The notes under the pieces: generated by a model
Told to the model about the DNA's origin: nothing
Seen by the model: only the letters and a program-made list of their open reading frames with translations
Database searches by the model: none
Assembly (NCBI RefSeq): GCF_002797675.1
Contig: NZ_PGEX01000001.1
Span: forward strand, 1,984,001 to 2,048,000
Length of the DNA: 64,000 nt
Direction: 5' to 3'
From: Hallerella succinigenes
Lineage (GTDB): Bacteria > Fibrobacterota > Fibrobacteria > Fibrobacterales > Fibrobacteraceae
Translations under genes and position numbers: made by a program
Shown here: positions 25,336 through 34,377 of the stretch, piece by piece
Layout: the number at the start of each line of letters is the position of its first letter
Position numbering within the stretch: the first letter of the stretch is position 1

Positions 25336-26749
25336 CGATTCCACAATCACTGCAGCAACGTTGCCGGCGGATTCGACAGGAAGTGTTGCAGAAGCCGAAT
25401 TGCCAGTGCAGGATTCGGTTGTAAAAACGACGGTGCAGAATCCAGAAGTAACGTCTGCAGATACGGTTGTGGCTGCGCCTCAAAATATTGAACAGGCGAT
25501 TCTTGCGGAACCGATGCCTGCTGGTGAAATGGTTCGCCGTGCACGTTTCTATTTGTTAAAGGCTCTGATTTCGCATAACAAGGAACAGGCCGTTCAGACG
25601 ATTGAATATTTAAGGTCCCAGTATTCGTCCGTGCTCTGCCCGTTCAGCGGAATGGAAGAAGGCTTGGCCTATATGCATGCTGCCGTATACGATTCGGCGC
25701 TCACGGCCTTGGTAAAGGAACGTCGTTTGTTCGCACCGAAAGCGAGAAAGGCGGTGACGTATGAAGATCAATGCGTGGTCGATGCCCGCAGCAACAATCT
25801 GCGTTCGTCTCGCTTGATTCAAGACGAACTGTTCGTGTATCTCGCGGACAATTTCCCCAAAACAGCTTCTCAAATCGACAGTCTCGTTCTCGAAATCCAA
25901 AACTCGTCTGTCGAAAATTTCTACAAGGATGCGGCGCCTGCGTTTGTCCCGGTCGTCTTTAATGCATCCTGGGGCCGTACAGAGGCTTCGACCATTCAAA
26001 AGGTTTCTACGGCAGGTTCCGCCTTTTTCGCCAAATATCCGGCAAATGAAAACGGCGCATGGCTCGAAGCGAACTTTGTAGAACCGTTGCAAAAACGTGT
26101 CTCCAATGAAGCAAAGGATTCAAACGATCCGATTCAGAATCATCTGTATACGAGCGGAGTCGGCTTTGAATTCTTGAGCGGTATCGGGATGTTCGCCGGA
26201 GACTTGAAAGATGAATTCCATCACAAGTACTGGAGCTATTACGCGGCGGTGCCCATTCAAATTTCCCGCTTTGTCTTTACCCCGTTCCTTTCTTTTGGTA
26301 CTCTTGAAACGCGCAACAACCGTCAGTTCTCGGACGTGCTCTGGGAAGAAGACAGCGATCTTAACGTTTACTCGAGCGGTATCAGCCTTGGCTTTGTCGT
26401 GTTTGACAGCCGCTATGTGAAGTTGGAACCGTTTGTAGGAATCGCTTCGGCGGAATCCATTCTTCCGGATGACAATAATGATTATTACTATTACGCCGAC
26501 AAGCCGAACAACAATTACTACCGCTTAAGAAAATATGTGAAGCATGAAAATTCCGTCGAATATCTTTTAGGGGCAACGGGTGAAGTTCGGCTTCTTACGA
26601 TTGCTTCTCGGAATGTGCATGCTCCGCTGAATTCGATTTCTTTACGTGTCAAGTATATAGCGCAGTTTCTCGATCATGACTTTGGGTACAAAAAGATTGA
26701 AGGAGTCTCGCATAAGGTTCTTGCGGGCGTCGGAGTCTTTATTTGGTAA
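25280..26749 (+). CDS. putative outer-membrane protein
   Basis: The 489-residue product has a signal peptide (MRQMILLSLLLVTSLFSA), a Thr/Ala/Val-rich linker, a helical region at ~75-260 (AEPMPAGEMVRRARFYLLKALI), and a C-terminal strand-rich part ending VLAGVGVFIW, a terminal aromatic typical of outer-membrane barrels. Function unknown. TATCTT ends 6 nt before the ATG with no ribosome binding site. It converges with ftsB; AAAAAAGGGCGAA and TTCGCCTTTTTTT near 26755-26803 could form a terminator overlapping the ftsB 3' end. Confidence 0.65.
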   Translation: MRQMILLSLLLVTSLFSANDSTITAATLPADSTGSVAEAELPVQDSVVKTTVQNPEVTSADTVVAAPQNIEQAILAEPMPAGEMVRRARFYLLKALISHNKEQAVQTIEYLRSQYSSVLCPFSGMEEGLAYMHAAVYDSALTALVKERRLFAPKARKAVTYEDQCVVDARSNNLRSSRLIQDELFVYLADNFPKTASQIDSLVLEIQNSSVENFYKDAAPAFVPVVFNASWGRTEASTIQKVSTAGSAFFAKYPANENGAWLEANFVEPLQKRVSNEAKDSNDPIQNHLYTSGVGFEFLSGIGMFAGDLKDEFHHKYWSYYAAVPIQISRFVFTPFLSFGTLETRNNRQFSDVLWEEDSDLNVYSSGISLGFVVFDSRYVKLEPFVGIASAESILPDDNNDYYYYADKPNNNYYRLRKYVKHENSVEYLLGATGEVRLLTIASRNVHAPLNSISLRVKYIAQFLDHDFGYKKIEGVSHKVLAGVGVFIW

Positions 26750-26766
26750 TGGGAAAAAAGGGCGAA

Positions 26767-27060
26767 TCAGTCGTCGATAAACTGATAAACGTCTTCGCCT
26801 TTTTTTGACATGCCGAACTGGGTGCGGGCAATGGATTCGATGTAGAAGGAATCCTTCTGAAGGCGCTCGCCTTCGAGCTTGCGAATTTCGAGAATCTTTT
26901 TCAGAGAATCGGCTTCGAATTCTAGGTGGGCAATCTGCTTTTTGAGCTTATACTGATTCCAAAACCCTGTTTCTCCAAACGAAAACGACCACGCCATCGC
27001 CGCTAAAATCGTGGCGACCGCCGTGATGGTAAGTTGGATAAGACGCTTCCGAATATTCAA
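26767..27060 (-). CDS. ftsB: FtsB/DivIC family septum formation protein
   Basis: The 97-residue protein has the expected layout: a short N-terminal tail, one membrane helix (LTITAVATILAAMAWSFSF), a coiled coil (LKKQIAHLEFEADSLKKILEIRKLEGERL) and a C-terminal IARTQFGMSKKGEDVYQF motif typical of FtsB/DivIC. It links FtsQ and FtsL in the divisome. It lies 3 nt after dprA and shares its transcript. Confidence 0.88.
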   Translation of the reverse strand: MNIRKRLIQLTITAVATILAAMAWSFSFGETGFWNQYKLKKQIAHLEFEADSLKKILEIRKLEGERLQKDSFYIESIARTQFGMSKKGEDVYQFIDD

Positions 27061-27063
27061 AGA

Positions 27064-27963
27064 TTACTCCGCTGATGAAAAGTGAAATGCGTTTCCGTCT
27101 TTGGAATGGACGAGTCCCGCAATTTCCAGCTCTGTCAATATAGCAAAAAGCTCCGAAATCGGAAGAGAGGAACTTGTGCATAACTCATCTAAAGAGTGGG
27201 TAAATCCTGCATGTTGGGTAAAAAGAGTTTGTGCGGTATCGCTGATTTGTATGCCCATATGGGGAAGGTCCTGTGGTGTGATGTCGGAGAGACGTTTGCT
27301 TCCGCAGAGGTCCGCAAAATCTTTGGTATTCCAAATGGGAGTGGCGATGCCTAATGCGAGGCAGTCGAGCGGACCCTGGGCATTTGAAGAAAGCAGATTT
27401 CCTGGCACGGCGAGAACCTTTCGTCCGAACTTTTGGGCGTATTCCACGGTGATCATGCCTCCGCCGTGTTTTTTACTTTCGACAAGCGTGACGCTTTTAG
27501 AAAGCCCTGCAATGATGCGGTTCCGCATGGGGAACATGAATTTGAGTGAAGCCTTATCGCCCGGGTATTCCGAAACGATAGCGCCACCCGCTTCGAGGAT
27601 GCGGTGGGCAAGAATCTTACGTGTCCCAGTGATTTCCGCTTCGATGCCCTGAGCGATAATCGCAACGGTCGGAATGGAAAAATGAATGGCTGCGGTATGA
27701 CAGAAACTGTCAATTCCTTGGGCGAGGCCGGAAACGACAACCGCATCGGTTCCGCAAAGGCTTTGCAAAAGTTTTTGGCAAATTTCTTCGGCGCTATCGC
27801 TTGCGCGACGGGTGCCGACCATGGCGATCCAGGATTTTTCAAAGCTCGGCAGGGATCCGCGGTAATAGAGCGCTTCGGGGGAGCCTGGAATTTCACGGAG
27901 GACGGCGGGGAAGTCTTCTCGTTTCAGTTCTTGGACGGGGAAATTATTAGTTTTGATTTCCAT
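27064..27963 (-). CDS. dprA: DNA-processing protein DprA
   Basis: The 299-residue protein has the Rossmann-like DprA core: ALYYRGSLP, AMVGTRRAS, VSGLAQGIDSFCHTAAI, MFPMRNRIIAGLS and VTLVESKKHGGGMITVEYA, then a C-terminal winged helix (DELCTSSSLPISELFAILTELEIAGLV). It loads RecA on single-stranded DNA during transformation. The ATG at 27963 has AAAGGAG 7 nt upstream; the 54-residue upstream extension lacks family features and lies antisense to mazG. The ATG overlaps the mazG ATG on the other strand (CATG). Confidence 0.95.
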   Translation of the reverse strand: MEIKTNNFPVQELKREDFPAVLREIPGSPEALYYRGSLPSFEKSWIAMVGTRRASDSAEEICQKLLQSLCGTDAVVVSGLAQGIDSFCHTAAIHFSIPTVAIIAQGIEAEITGTRKILAHRILEAGGAIVSEYPGDKASLKFMFPMRNRIIAGLSKSVTLVESKKHGGGMITVEYAQKFGRKVLAVPGNLLSSNAQGPLDCLALGIATPIWNTKDFADLCGSKRLSDITPQDLPHMGIQISDTAQTLFTQHAGFTHSLDELCTSSSLPISELFAILTELEIAGLVHSKDGNAFHFSSAE

Positions 27964-28783
27964 GAAATACTCCTTTGCAGATTTGGTAAAGATTATGCAG
28001 CGGCTCCGTTCCAAAGATGGGTGCCCGTGGGATAGAAAGCAGACGACGCAGAGCCTTCTCCCGTATTTGATTGAAGAATCTTCGGAATTTATCGATGCCG
28101 CACAGGCCAACGATAAGGCGCACATGTGCGAAGAACTCGGCGACGTACTTTTTCAAGTAGTATTTCATTCCCAGGTCGCAAGCGAACGTGGCGACTTTGA
28201 TATTGACGATGTGACAGATGCGATTTGCGCAAAGATGATGCGTCGTCATCCGCATGTATTCGGCAACTCGCATGTGAAAAATGCGGACGAGGTTTCGAAA
28301 CGTTGGGAAGAAATCAAGGCGACGGAAAAGAACAACGAGGAAATGAAGGACAAGTCCGTGATGGACAAGGTTTCCCGCAGCATGCCTACACTTGCCCGCG
28401 CCCAGGACATGGGACGCCGTGCCGCTAAAAACGGTTTTGACTGGAAGGGAAACGAACCAGTCTTTGCCAAGGTTCACGAAGAGTTCAACGAATTCTTGGA
28501 AGAATATAAGAAGTCGACAGAAGAAGATCCGAACCGCGACCGCATGGAAGAAGAATTCGGCGATCTGCTGTTTACGCTTTGCCACTTGGCGCGTCACGTC
28601 GGGTTGAATGCCGAAACGGCTTTGAATCGTGCCACGCATAAGTTCGACGCTCGCTTTCGCACATTGGAAAAGCTCGCCAAGGCAAAATACGCCGAAAAGT
28701 CCCTGCAGGAACTTTCTCCCGAGGAATTGCTCGCTCTTTGGAGCGAAGCCAAAGCGGAGACTAATCAAAAATCAGGTTATTGA
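27962..28783 (+). CDS. mazG: nucleoside triphosphate pyrophosphohydrolase MazG
   Basis: The 273-residue protein is a two-domain MazG: RLRSKDGCPWDRKQT near the N-terminus, first EExxE/ExxD metal motif (EESSEF...EELGDVLFQVVFH), a second (EEEFGDLLFTLCHLARHVG) and a short tail (LWSEAKAE). It hydrolyses non-canonical or excess NTPs to NMP and PPi. The ATG at 27962 fits the family start; no good ribosome site is visible. The start codon overlaps that of dprA on the opposite strand. Confidence 0.94.
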   Translation: MKYSFADLVKIMQRLRSKDGCPWDRKQTTQSLLPYLIEESSEFIDAAQANDKAHMCEELGDVLFQVVFHSQVASERGDFDIDDVTDAICAKMMRRHPHVFGNSHVKNADEVSKRWEEIKATEKNNEEMKDKSVMDKVSRSMPTLARAQDMGRRAAKNGFDWKGNEPVFAKVHEEFNEFLEEYKKSTEEDPNRDRMEEEFGDLLFTLCHLARHVGLNAETALNRATHKFDARFRTLEKLAKAKYAEKSLQELSPEELLALWSEAKAETNQKSGY

Positions 28784-28976
28784 CGGAAAGACCTACGAAA
28801 AAGACGAGCAGGTAGCCGTACCAGAGAACCGTCAGCGGGTAATTCATCACGCGCTTCGGCTTGCTTTCGATCGTCTTGTTTTTTTCTGCAATACGGATCA
28901 AGTTCCGTCTAAAATAGAAGGCGGTGATGGCTGTGCCAATGAGACTTGCCAAGATGCAAAGGATTGTCGAAAGCAT
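28761..28976 (-). CDS. small two-helix membrane protein
   Basis: A 71-residue product with two clear membrane segments (residues ~1-22, LSTILCILASLIGTAITAF; ~47-67, LTVLWYGYLLVFFVGLSV) separated by a basic loop (RIAEKNKTIESKPKR). Its 3' end overlaps the end of mazG by 23 nt on the opposite strand. Function unknown. Confidence 0.6.
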   Translation of the reverse strand: MLSTILCILASLIGTAITAFYFRRNLIRIAEKNKTIESKPKRVMNYPLTVLWYGYLLVFFVGLSVNNLIFD

Positions 28977-29103
28977 GTCCCAAAAATAGATATTTTTCGG
29001 ATTCTAGAAGGATATTTGCCAAATCAAGCCCAAAATGCACCAATTTGGATCCGCTCAGTTGCCCGATTCCGTCAAATTTTCTCTATTTGTTGCCGTTGAC
29101 GGC

Positions 29104-29119
29104 TCGTTTATGTAAACGA
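29104..29119. promoter_or_regulatory. palindrome upstream of the rimP-nusA-infB operon
   Basis: CGTTTA-TG-TAAACG is a perfect inverted repeat 22 nt before rimP. It is followed by no T-run, so an operator-like or RNA-hairpin role is more likely than a terminator. TTGACG at 29096-29101 could be a -35 box, but no matching -10 is evident. Confidence 0.3.
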
Positions 29120-29141
29120 TCCTTTCTTTTATGAGGTGTTT

Positions 29142-29591
29142 TTGGATAACCGGGAAAAACTGAATTCCTTGATTGCCGCGGCTTGTGAAGCCGTTGGAGC
29201 TGAACTTGTCGAATTTGACATGTTCAAGGCTGGCAAACGCGAAGTCCTTCGCATCTATATTGATAAGGCAAACGGTGTAGACGTGGAAGATTGTGCGGCG
29301 GTGAGCCGTCGTCTTTCCGATGCGCTGGACCAGGATGAATCCCTCATCGAAGGTGCATTTACCCTGGAAGTCTCTTCTCCCGGGATCGACCGTCCCCTCA
29401 AGTCCACTCGCGATTTCGAACGCAACCTGAACCAGTTGTTGCGCATTACCCGCGAAACGGGTAAGCCGCTTACCGGCACTCTGACTGCGGTGGATGAACA
29501 GAATTTAGCCCTGTCTGTAAAAGGCGTGACAGACGCGGTCTTGGTTTCTCGGTCCGAGATCCTCTCTGCCAAAGTAGAAGTTCAATTCTAA
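29142..29591 (+). CDS. rimP: ribosome maturation factor RimP
   Basis: The ~149-residue protein has the RimP core: GAELVEFDMFKAGKREVLRIYID, DVEDCAAVSRRLSDALD, and the highly conserved LEVSSPGIDRPL. It helps assemble the 30S subunit. A GTG at 29136 is also in frame, but GAGG (29133-29136) overlaps it and sits 5 nt before the TTG at 29142, so the TTG is chosen. It is the first gene of the conserved rimP-nusA-infB-rbfA-truB-ribF block. Confidence 0.94.
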   Translation: MDNREKLNSLIAAACEAVGAELVEFDMFKAGKREVLRIYIDKANGVDVEDCAAVSRRLSDALDQDESLIEGAFTLEVSSPGIDRPLKSTRDFERNLNQLLRITRETGKPLTGTLTAVDEQNLALSVKGVTDAVLVSRSEILSAKVEVQF

Positions 29592-29604
29592 AATAAAGGC
29601 TCTT

Positions 29605-30888
29605 ATGACAACGAAGAATAAGGAACCCCAGATCAATTTACTCGATGCGCTCAAGACCGTCGTCGATACAAAGAACATCGATAACTCTATCGTCGAAGGC
29701 GCTTTGAAGGATGCCTTGATTACGGCAGCTCGCAAGTATCTGAACATTGATAAGCACTTTGATGTGAAGATTGACGGAGAAACGAATGAAATTTCGATCG
29801 CTCTCGTCGTTGATATTGTGGACGATTATCCGGACTACGACCCGTCGCTCGATGCAGAAACCGTTCAGGAAATGGACGAACACTACATGCTCGTCGAACA
29901 GGCTCGCGACTTAAACCCGGACGTCCAGCCGGGCGATCACCTCGAAATGGAACTCCCGGTCTCCGCATTCGGCCGCCAGGCAATCCAGACCGCTAAGCAG
30001 TTCCTCATCCAGCGGATTCGCGATGCAGAACGCAGCAAGATTGTGGACACCTACCGCAACCGTATCGGCTCGATTGTGAACGGTGAAGTTCTCCGTATCG
30101 AAAGTCGCAACGCTATCGTTTCGATTGGCCGTCAGACCGAGGCCGTTCTCCCGTTCAAGGAACAGCTCCCGAAGGAACGCTTTGCCCAGGGCAGCTCCGT
30201 GAAGGCTGTCATTAAGGATGTCGCTGACTCCGCCAAGAATGGCGCTCAGGTGATCCTCTCCCGTACAAGCGAAATGTTCCTCTATGAACTCTTCCGTCAG
30301 GAAGTGCCTGAAATCTTTGAAGGCGCTGTGGAAATCCGTGGCGTGGTCCGTGATCCGGGCTATCGTGCAAAGATCTCCGTTGCTGCCCGCGATGCTCGTA
30401 TCGACCCGGTCGGCGCTTGTGTCGGCATGAAGGGGGCTCGCGTTCAGGCTGTCGTCCGTGAACTCGGTAACGAACGTATCGATATCGTTCACTGGAATCC
30501 GGATCTGATCACGTTCATCCGCCACGCCCTTTCTCCGGCGAATATCGTGAAGTACTTTGAAATCCCGGGCATCCGTCGCATCGTCATCGTGATTGCCGAT
30601 GAAGACCTCGCCCAGGCAATTGGCCGTAACGGTCAGAACGTCAAGCTCGCTTCCCAGCTTGTGGAACGGGATCTCGACGTGTTTGGAGAAAAGGAATGGT
30701 CCGAAAAGAGCGATGAAGACAAGCAGAAGATTTTGACCGCTCGTCCGAATGAACTCGCTAAGGCTGAAGAACTCCGCGCTCATGAAGTCACCTTGTTCAA
30801 GGATGAAGTTCCTAGCGAAGCCGAACCGGCACCGGAGGATGAAGCTGTGTCGGCTGAAGAAAATTCGGATCAGGAAGGTCAGGTTTAA
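29605..30888 (+). CDS. nusA: transcription termination/antitermination factor NusA
   Basis: The 427-residue protein has an N-terminal RNA-polymerase-binding domain (LLDALKTVVDTKNIDNSIVEGAL), an S1 domain near 135-200 (GSIVNGEVLRIESRNAIVSIG) and two KH domains (VGACVGMKGARVQAVVRELG; LAQAIGRNGQNVKLASQL). The C-terminus is a short acidic tail without the extra acidic repeats of E. coli NusA. It modulates pausing, termination and antitermination. It begins 13 nt after rimP. Confidence 0.97.
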   Translation: MTTKNKEPQINLLDALKTVVDTKNIDNSIVEGALKDALITAARKYLNIDKHFDVKIDGETNEISIALVVDIVDDYPDYDPSLDAETVQEMDEHYMLVEQARDLNPDVQPGDHLEMELPVSAFGRQAIQTAKQFLIQRIRDAERSKIVDTYRNRIGSIVNGEVLRIESRNAIVSIGRQTEAVLPFKEQLPKERFAQGSSVKAVIKDVADSAKNGAQVILSRTSEMFLYELFRQEVPEIFEGAVEIRGVVRDPGYRAKISVAARDARIDPVGACVGMKGARVQAVVRELGNERIDIVHWNPDLITFIRHALSPANIVKYFEIPGIRRIVIVIADEDLAQAIGRNGQNVKLASQLVERDLDVFGEKEWSEKSDEDKQKILTARPNELAKAEELRAHEVTLFKDEVPSEAEPAPEDEAVSAEENSDQEGQV

Positions 30889-30919
30889 GAAGTAGAAGCT
30901 TATTGGAGCAAAAGCATAG

Positions 30920-33900
30920 ATGAGTAATGAAATCAAGATCACACCGGGTGAATGGGCCAAGAAGCATGGCGTAGATGCCAGTCGAGTCGTTGCACTGTTG
31001 CACGAGAATGGAGTGCAGGTGTTAACGCCGTTTACCCCAGTTCCCCAAATGGCTTTTGCTTCGATCGAAGCTCAAGTGATGGACGAAAAGGCAAAGGCTG
31101 ACGCTCGCAAGGCAAAGGCCATCGGTCTCCGCAAGAATTTGAAGAAGAATTCGTCGGAAGAAAAAGAAACCGAAACGCCGGCTAAGCCTTCAACTCCGTC
31201 GACCTCGGCTGGACGCCGTACGATTACGGGTAAATTCATGGGTGGAAAGGTGAAGGTGACGCGTTCGACGACCGCACGTCCGGCTGCCGCAAAGGCGACG
31301 AAGACAACGTTGACGCCTGCCGCTCCGAAGCCTGCTCCGACTCCTGTCGCAAAACCGGCTGCTCCTGTGGCTCCGGTGGCGCCTGCAACCCCTGCACCTG
31401 CCGTGAAGCCGACTCCGGTTGAAGCTCCGAAACCCGCAACTCCTGCCGCGGTTCCGGTGGCGCCTGTCGCAAAACCCGCAACTCCTGCAGCTCCTGTCGC
31501 AAAACCGGCTGCTCCTGCTGTAGCAAAGCCTAGCACACCGGTCGCTCCGAAGCCGGCAACTCCGGCTGCAAAACCGGCATCTGCCATTGTGAAGGCAGCT
31601 CCGGTGGGTGAACTTCGCCAGGTTGAAATGAAGGCTCAGGTCTTTAAGCCGGATGCCGCAATTCTTGCCCGTATTGAAAAATCTCGTCAGCAGGCTGCTG
31701 CCCAGCACCGTTCTCGCAATAACGGATCCGGTCAGGGCTATACCGGTCACTTTGGACCGAGCGCAAACGGTGGTAACTATCGCGGTAGCAACAACCACTA
31801 TCGTGGAAATGACAATAATAACGGTGCACGTTCTTTTGGCGGCAGTCAGTCCCGCGGTCCGCGTTTCCCGGGTCAGAACATGCAGGATGTTTTTGCCAAT
31901 GCGCAGAACAACGCGAATGGCGGAAACAACAATCGCTTTGGCGATAACAACAAGGCGGGGCAGAACCGCGGCGGTAACAATGACCGCTTTGGCAAAAACA
32001 AGCACGGCGGCAAGAACGGTCGTGACAGTAAGGACAACCGTTTCGATCAGAGCGAACAGCAGGATTCGATCCGTCAGAACGTTTCCCGCGTGATGGCTTC
32101 GCTTTCGAAGAACCCGGTGAAGAAGGTCTATCACAAGGATAAGGCCGCTTCGAATGACGGTGAACAGAAAAAGATTTTGAAGACTTCTGACTTCATCACG
32201 GTCGGCGAACTCGCCGGTATGATGGATCAGATGCCCGCACGTGTCATTGCAAAGTGCATGGAAATGGGCATGATGGTCACCATCAATGCTCGCTTGGATT
32301 TTGAAACGATTCAGGTCCTCGCCGACGAATTCGGCTATGAAGCGCAGCTGATGGAAGAATATGAAGAAGAAGTTCTCGGCGTGGAAGAAGAAAAGAGCGA
32401 AGATCTCGAACCGCGTCATCCTGTGGTTACCGTGATGGGTCACGTGGACCACGGTAAGACTTCTCTCCTCGACTGGATTCGTAAGACCCATGTGGTGTCG
32501 GGCGAATCGGGTGGTATTACTCAGCATATCGGAGCTTACGAAGTGACGACTTCTGTGGGCAAGGTCACGTTCCTCGATACGCCGGGTCACGAAGCATTTA
32601 GCGCGATGCGTGCTCGCGGTTCCCAGGTGACGGATGTGATCGTGCTCGTTGTCGCTGCGGACTCCATGGTGATGCCGCAGACGGTGGAATCGATTGAACT
32701 CGCTCACCGCGAAAAGGTGCCGATGGTCGTTGCCATAACGAAGATCGACCTTCCGACTGCAAACCCGGATAAGATCCGCGCTCAGCTCGCGGACCGTGGT
32801 GTCGAAGTCGAACAGTGGGGTGGTACCGTGAGCTGTATCGAAGTTTCGGCTCGTACCGGTCAAGGTATGCCACAGCTTTTGGAAACCCTCGCTCTCGAAG
32901 CAGAAGTCTTGGAACTCAAGGCTTCGAAGTCCGCACGTGCCCGTGGCGCGGTCGTGGAATCCAAGCTAGATGCGGGTAAGGGTTCTATGGCAACCGTCTT
33001 GATTCAGAATGGTACTCTCCACATCGGTGACCCGTTTGTTTGCGGTGTCTATGCGGGTCGAGTTCGTGCGATGTTCGATGACCATGGTAAGCAGATGAAG
33101 GAAGCGGGCCCGTCCGCTCCGTGTCAGGTTCTCGGCTTTGACGGTACTCCGCAGGCAGGCGACGAACTCAGCGTGGTGGAAGATGAAAAGACCGCACGTG
33201 AAATTGCTTCCAAGCGTCGTATGGCGGCTCGTGAACGCGATCTCCGCGCTCGTAAGTCGATTTCTCTCGAATCCGCTTATGAAGGCGTCAAGAACGGTAC
33301 GGTTTCTGAACTCAATTTGATCATCAAGGCAGACGTGGGCGGTTCTTCTGAAGCGATCGCTGCAAGCCTTGAAAAGCTTTCGAACAGCGAAGTCAAGGTC
33401 AACATTATCCGCAAGGGCGTCGGTGCGATTACCGATTCCGATATCTTGCTCGCTTCGACTTCTCAGGCTGTGATCGTCGCGTTCCACTTGATGCCGTCGC
33501 TCTCTGTGCGTGAAATGGCTCAGAAGGAAGGCATTCAGATTAAGACTTACCGCATTATTTACGAAATCATCGACGATATCAAGAATACGGTGGAAGGTCT
33601 TCTGAAGCCGACGACTCGCGAAGAGCTCACCGGCGAAGCCGAAATCCGCCAGCTGTTCAAGATTCCGAAGATCGGTATCATCGCAGGCTGTATGGTGACG
33701 GATGGCGAAGTCGACCGGAACAGCCATGTGCATGTTTACCGCAACGGCGTCGAACTCGGTTCTACCGTGGTTCAGTCCCTCAAGCGTCACAAGGACGATG
33801 CGAAGTCCGTTGCCCGCGGCTTTGAATGCGGTATCGGTCTTAAGGGTTATGACAACCTCCAGGAAGGCGATATGCTTATGTTCTTCAAGGAAGTTACCGT

Positions 33901-33994
33901 TGCCCGTACACTCGCAGACGTTGCACGTGATGAAGCTGCCGCCAAGGCCGCTGCAGAAGCGAAGAAGGCCGCTGAAGAAAAGAAGGATGCTTAA
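30920..33994 (+). CDS. infB: translation initiation factor IF-2 with long low-complexity N-terminus
   Basis: The 1,024-residue protein starts with an IF2-N motif (WAKKHGVDASRVVALLHENG). It continues with a Pro/Ala/Lys region made of near-repeats of APVAKPA (about residues 130-225), then an Asn/Gly/Arg-rich region (about 255-380). The G domain starts at GHVDHGKTSLLD (~residue 507; also DTPGH and TKIDL), followed by domains II-IV. IF-2 brings initiator tRNA to the 30S subunit. It lies 31 nt after nusA. The Asn/Gly-rich block is unusual for IF-2. Confidence 0.97.
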   Translation: MSNEIKITPGEWAKKHGVDASRVVALLHENGVQVLTPFTPVPQMAFASIEAQVMDEKAKADARKAKAIGLRKNLKKNSSEEKETETPAKPSTPSTSAGRRTITGKFMGGKVKVTRSTTARPAAAKATKTTLTPAAPKPAPTPVAKPAAPVAPVAPATPAPAVKPTPVEAPKPATPAAVPVAPVAKPATPAAPVAKPAAPAVAKPSTPVAPKPATPAAKPASAIVKAAPVGELRQVEMKAQVFKPDAAILARIEKSRQQAAAQHRSRNNGSGQGYTGHFGPSANGGNYRGSNNHYRGNDNNNGARSFGGSQSRGPRFPGQNMQDVFANAQNNANGGNNNRFGDNNKAGQNRGGNNDRFGKNKHGGKNGRDSKDNRFDQSEQQDSIRQNVSRVMASLSKNPVKKVYHKDKAASNDGEQKKILKTSDFITVGELAGMMDQMPARVIAKCMEMGMMVTINARLDFETIQVLADEFGYEAQLMEEYEEEVLGVEEEKSEDLEPRHPVVTVMGHVDHGKTSLLDWIRKTHVVSGESGGITQHIGAYEVTTSVGKVTFLDTPGHEAFSAMRARGSQVTDVIVLVVAADSMVMPQTVESIELAHREKVPMVVAITKIDLPTANPDKIRAQLADRGVEVEQWGGTVSCIEVSARTGQGMPQLLETLALEAEVLELKASKSARARGAVVESKLDAGKGSMATVLIQNGTLHIGDPFVCGVYAGRVRAMFDDHGKQMKEAGPSAPCQVLGFDGTPQAGDELSVVEDEKTAREIASKRRMAARERDLRARKSISLESAYEGVKNGTVSELNLIIKADVGGSSEAIAASLEKLSNSEVKVNIIRKGVGAITDSDILLASTSQAVIVAFHLMPSLSVREMAQKEGIQIKTYRIIYEIIDDIKNTVEGLLKPTTREELTGEAEIRQLFKIPKIGIIAGCMVTDGEVDRNSHVHVYRNGVELGSTVVQSLKRHKDDAKSVARGFECGIGLKGYDNLQEGDMLMFFKEVTVARTLADVARDEAAAKAAAEAKKAAEEKKDA

Positions 33995-34377
33995 TGCCTC
34001 GTAATTCTCACAGCCATTCCAACCGCCGTGTACCGCGTACTGTCCGCTTGGACGAACAGTTCCGCGAAGAAATCAGCAAGCTCCTGATGAAGGGCTTGAA
34101 GGATCCGCGGATCGGTTTTGTAACGATTAGCCGTGTGGAAATCACGAACGATCTGAGCTATGCGAAAGTCTTTATTTCCGTGCTCGGTTCCGATCGTGAA
34201 AAGGCGGCGTCCTTGATTGGACTCCGCAATTCCGCGGGTTTTATTCGCACGTACCTCGGCAAGGCCTTGAAAATTCGCAAGATCCCACAGCTCTCGTTCC
34301 TGTTGGACGAAAGCCTCGATCATGCGATGCATATCGAAGAAATTCTCGCCGAATTAAAGGAACAGGGTGAACTCTAA
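33994..34377 (+). CDS. rbfA: 30S ribosome-binding factor RbfA
   Basis: The 127-residue KH-like protein has the RbfA pattern RVPRTVRLDEQFREEISKLL, DPRIGFVTISRVEITNDLSYAKVF, and the C-terminal RKIPQLSFLLDESLDHAMHIEEIL. It acts in late 30S maturation at helix 1 of 16S rRNA. The ATG overlaps the infB stop (TAATG), so translation is coupled. Confidence 0.96.
   Translation: MPRNSHSHSNRRVPRTVRLDEQFREEISKLLMKGLKDPRIGFVTISRVEITNDLSYAKVFISVLGSDREKAASLIGLRNSAGFIRTYLGKALKIRKIPQLSFLLDESLDHAMHIEEILAELKEQGEL

Noticed and set aside
27964-28125. 54-residue N-terminal extension of DprA
   Set aside because: Not like DprA, antisense to mazG, and AAAGGAG sits before the internal ATG at 27963.
31190-32863. 557-residue open frame antisense to infB
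   Set aside because: It is an antisense shadow of the repetitive, GC-rich infB sequence, with improbable composition.
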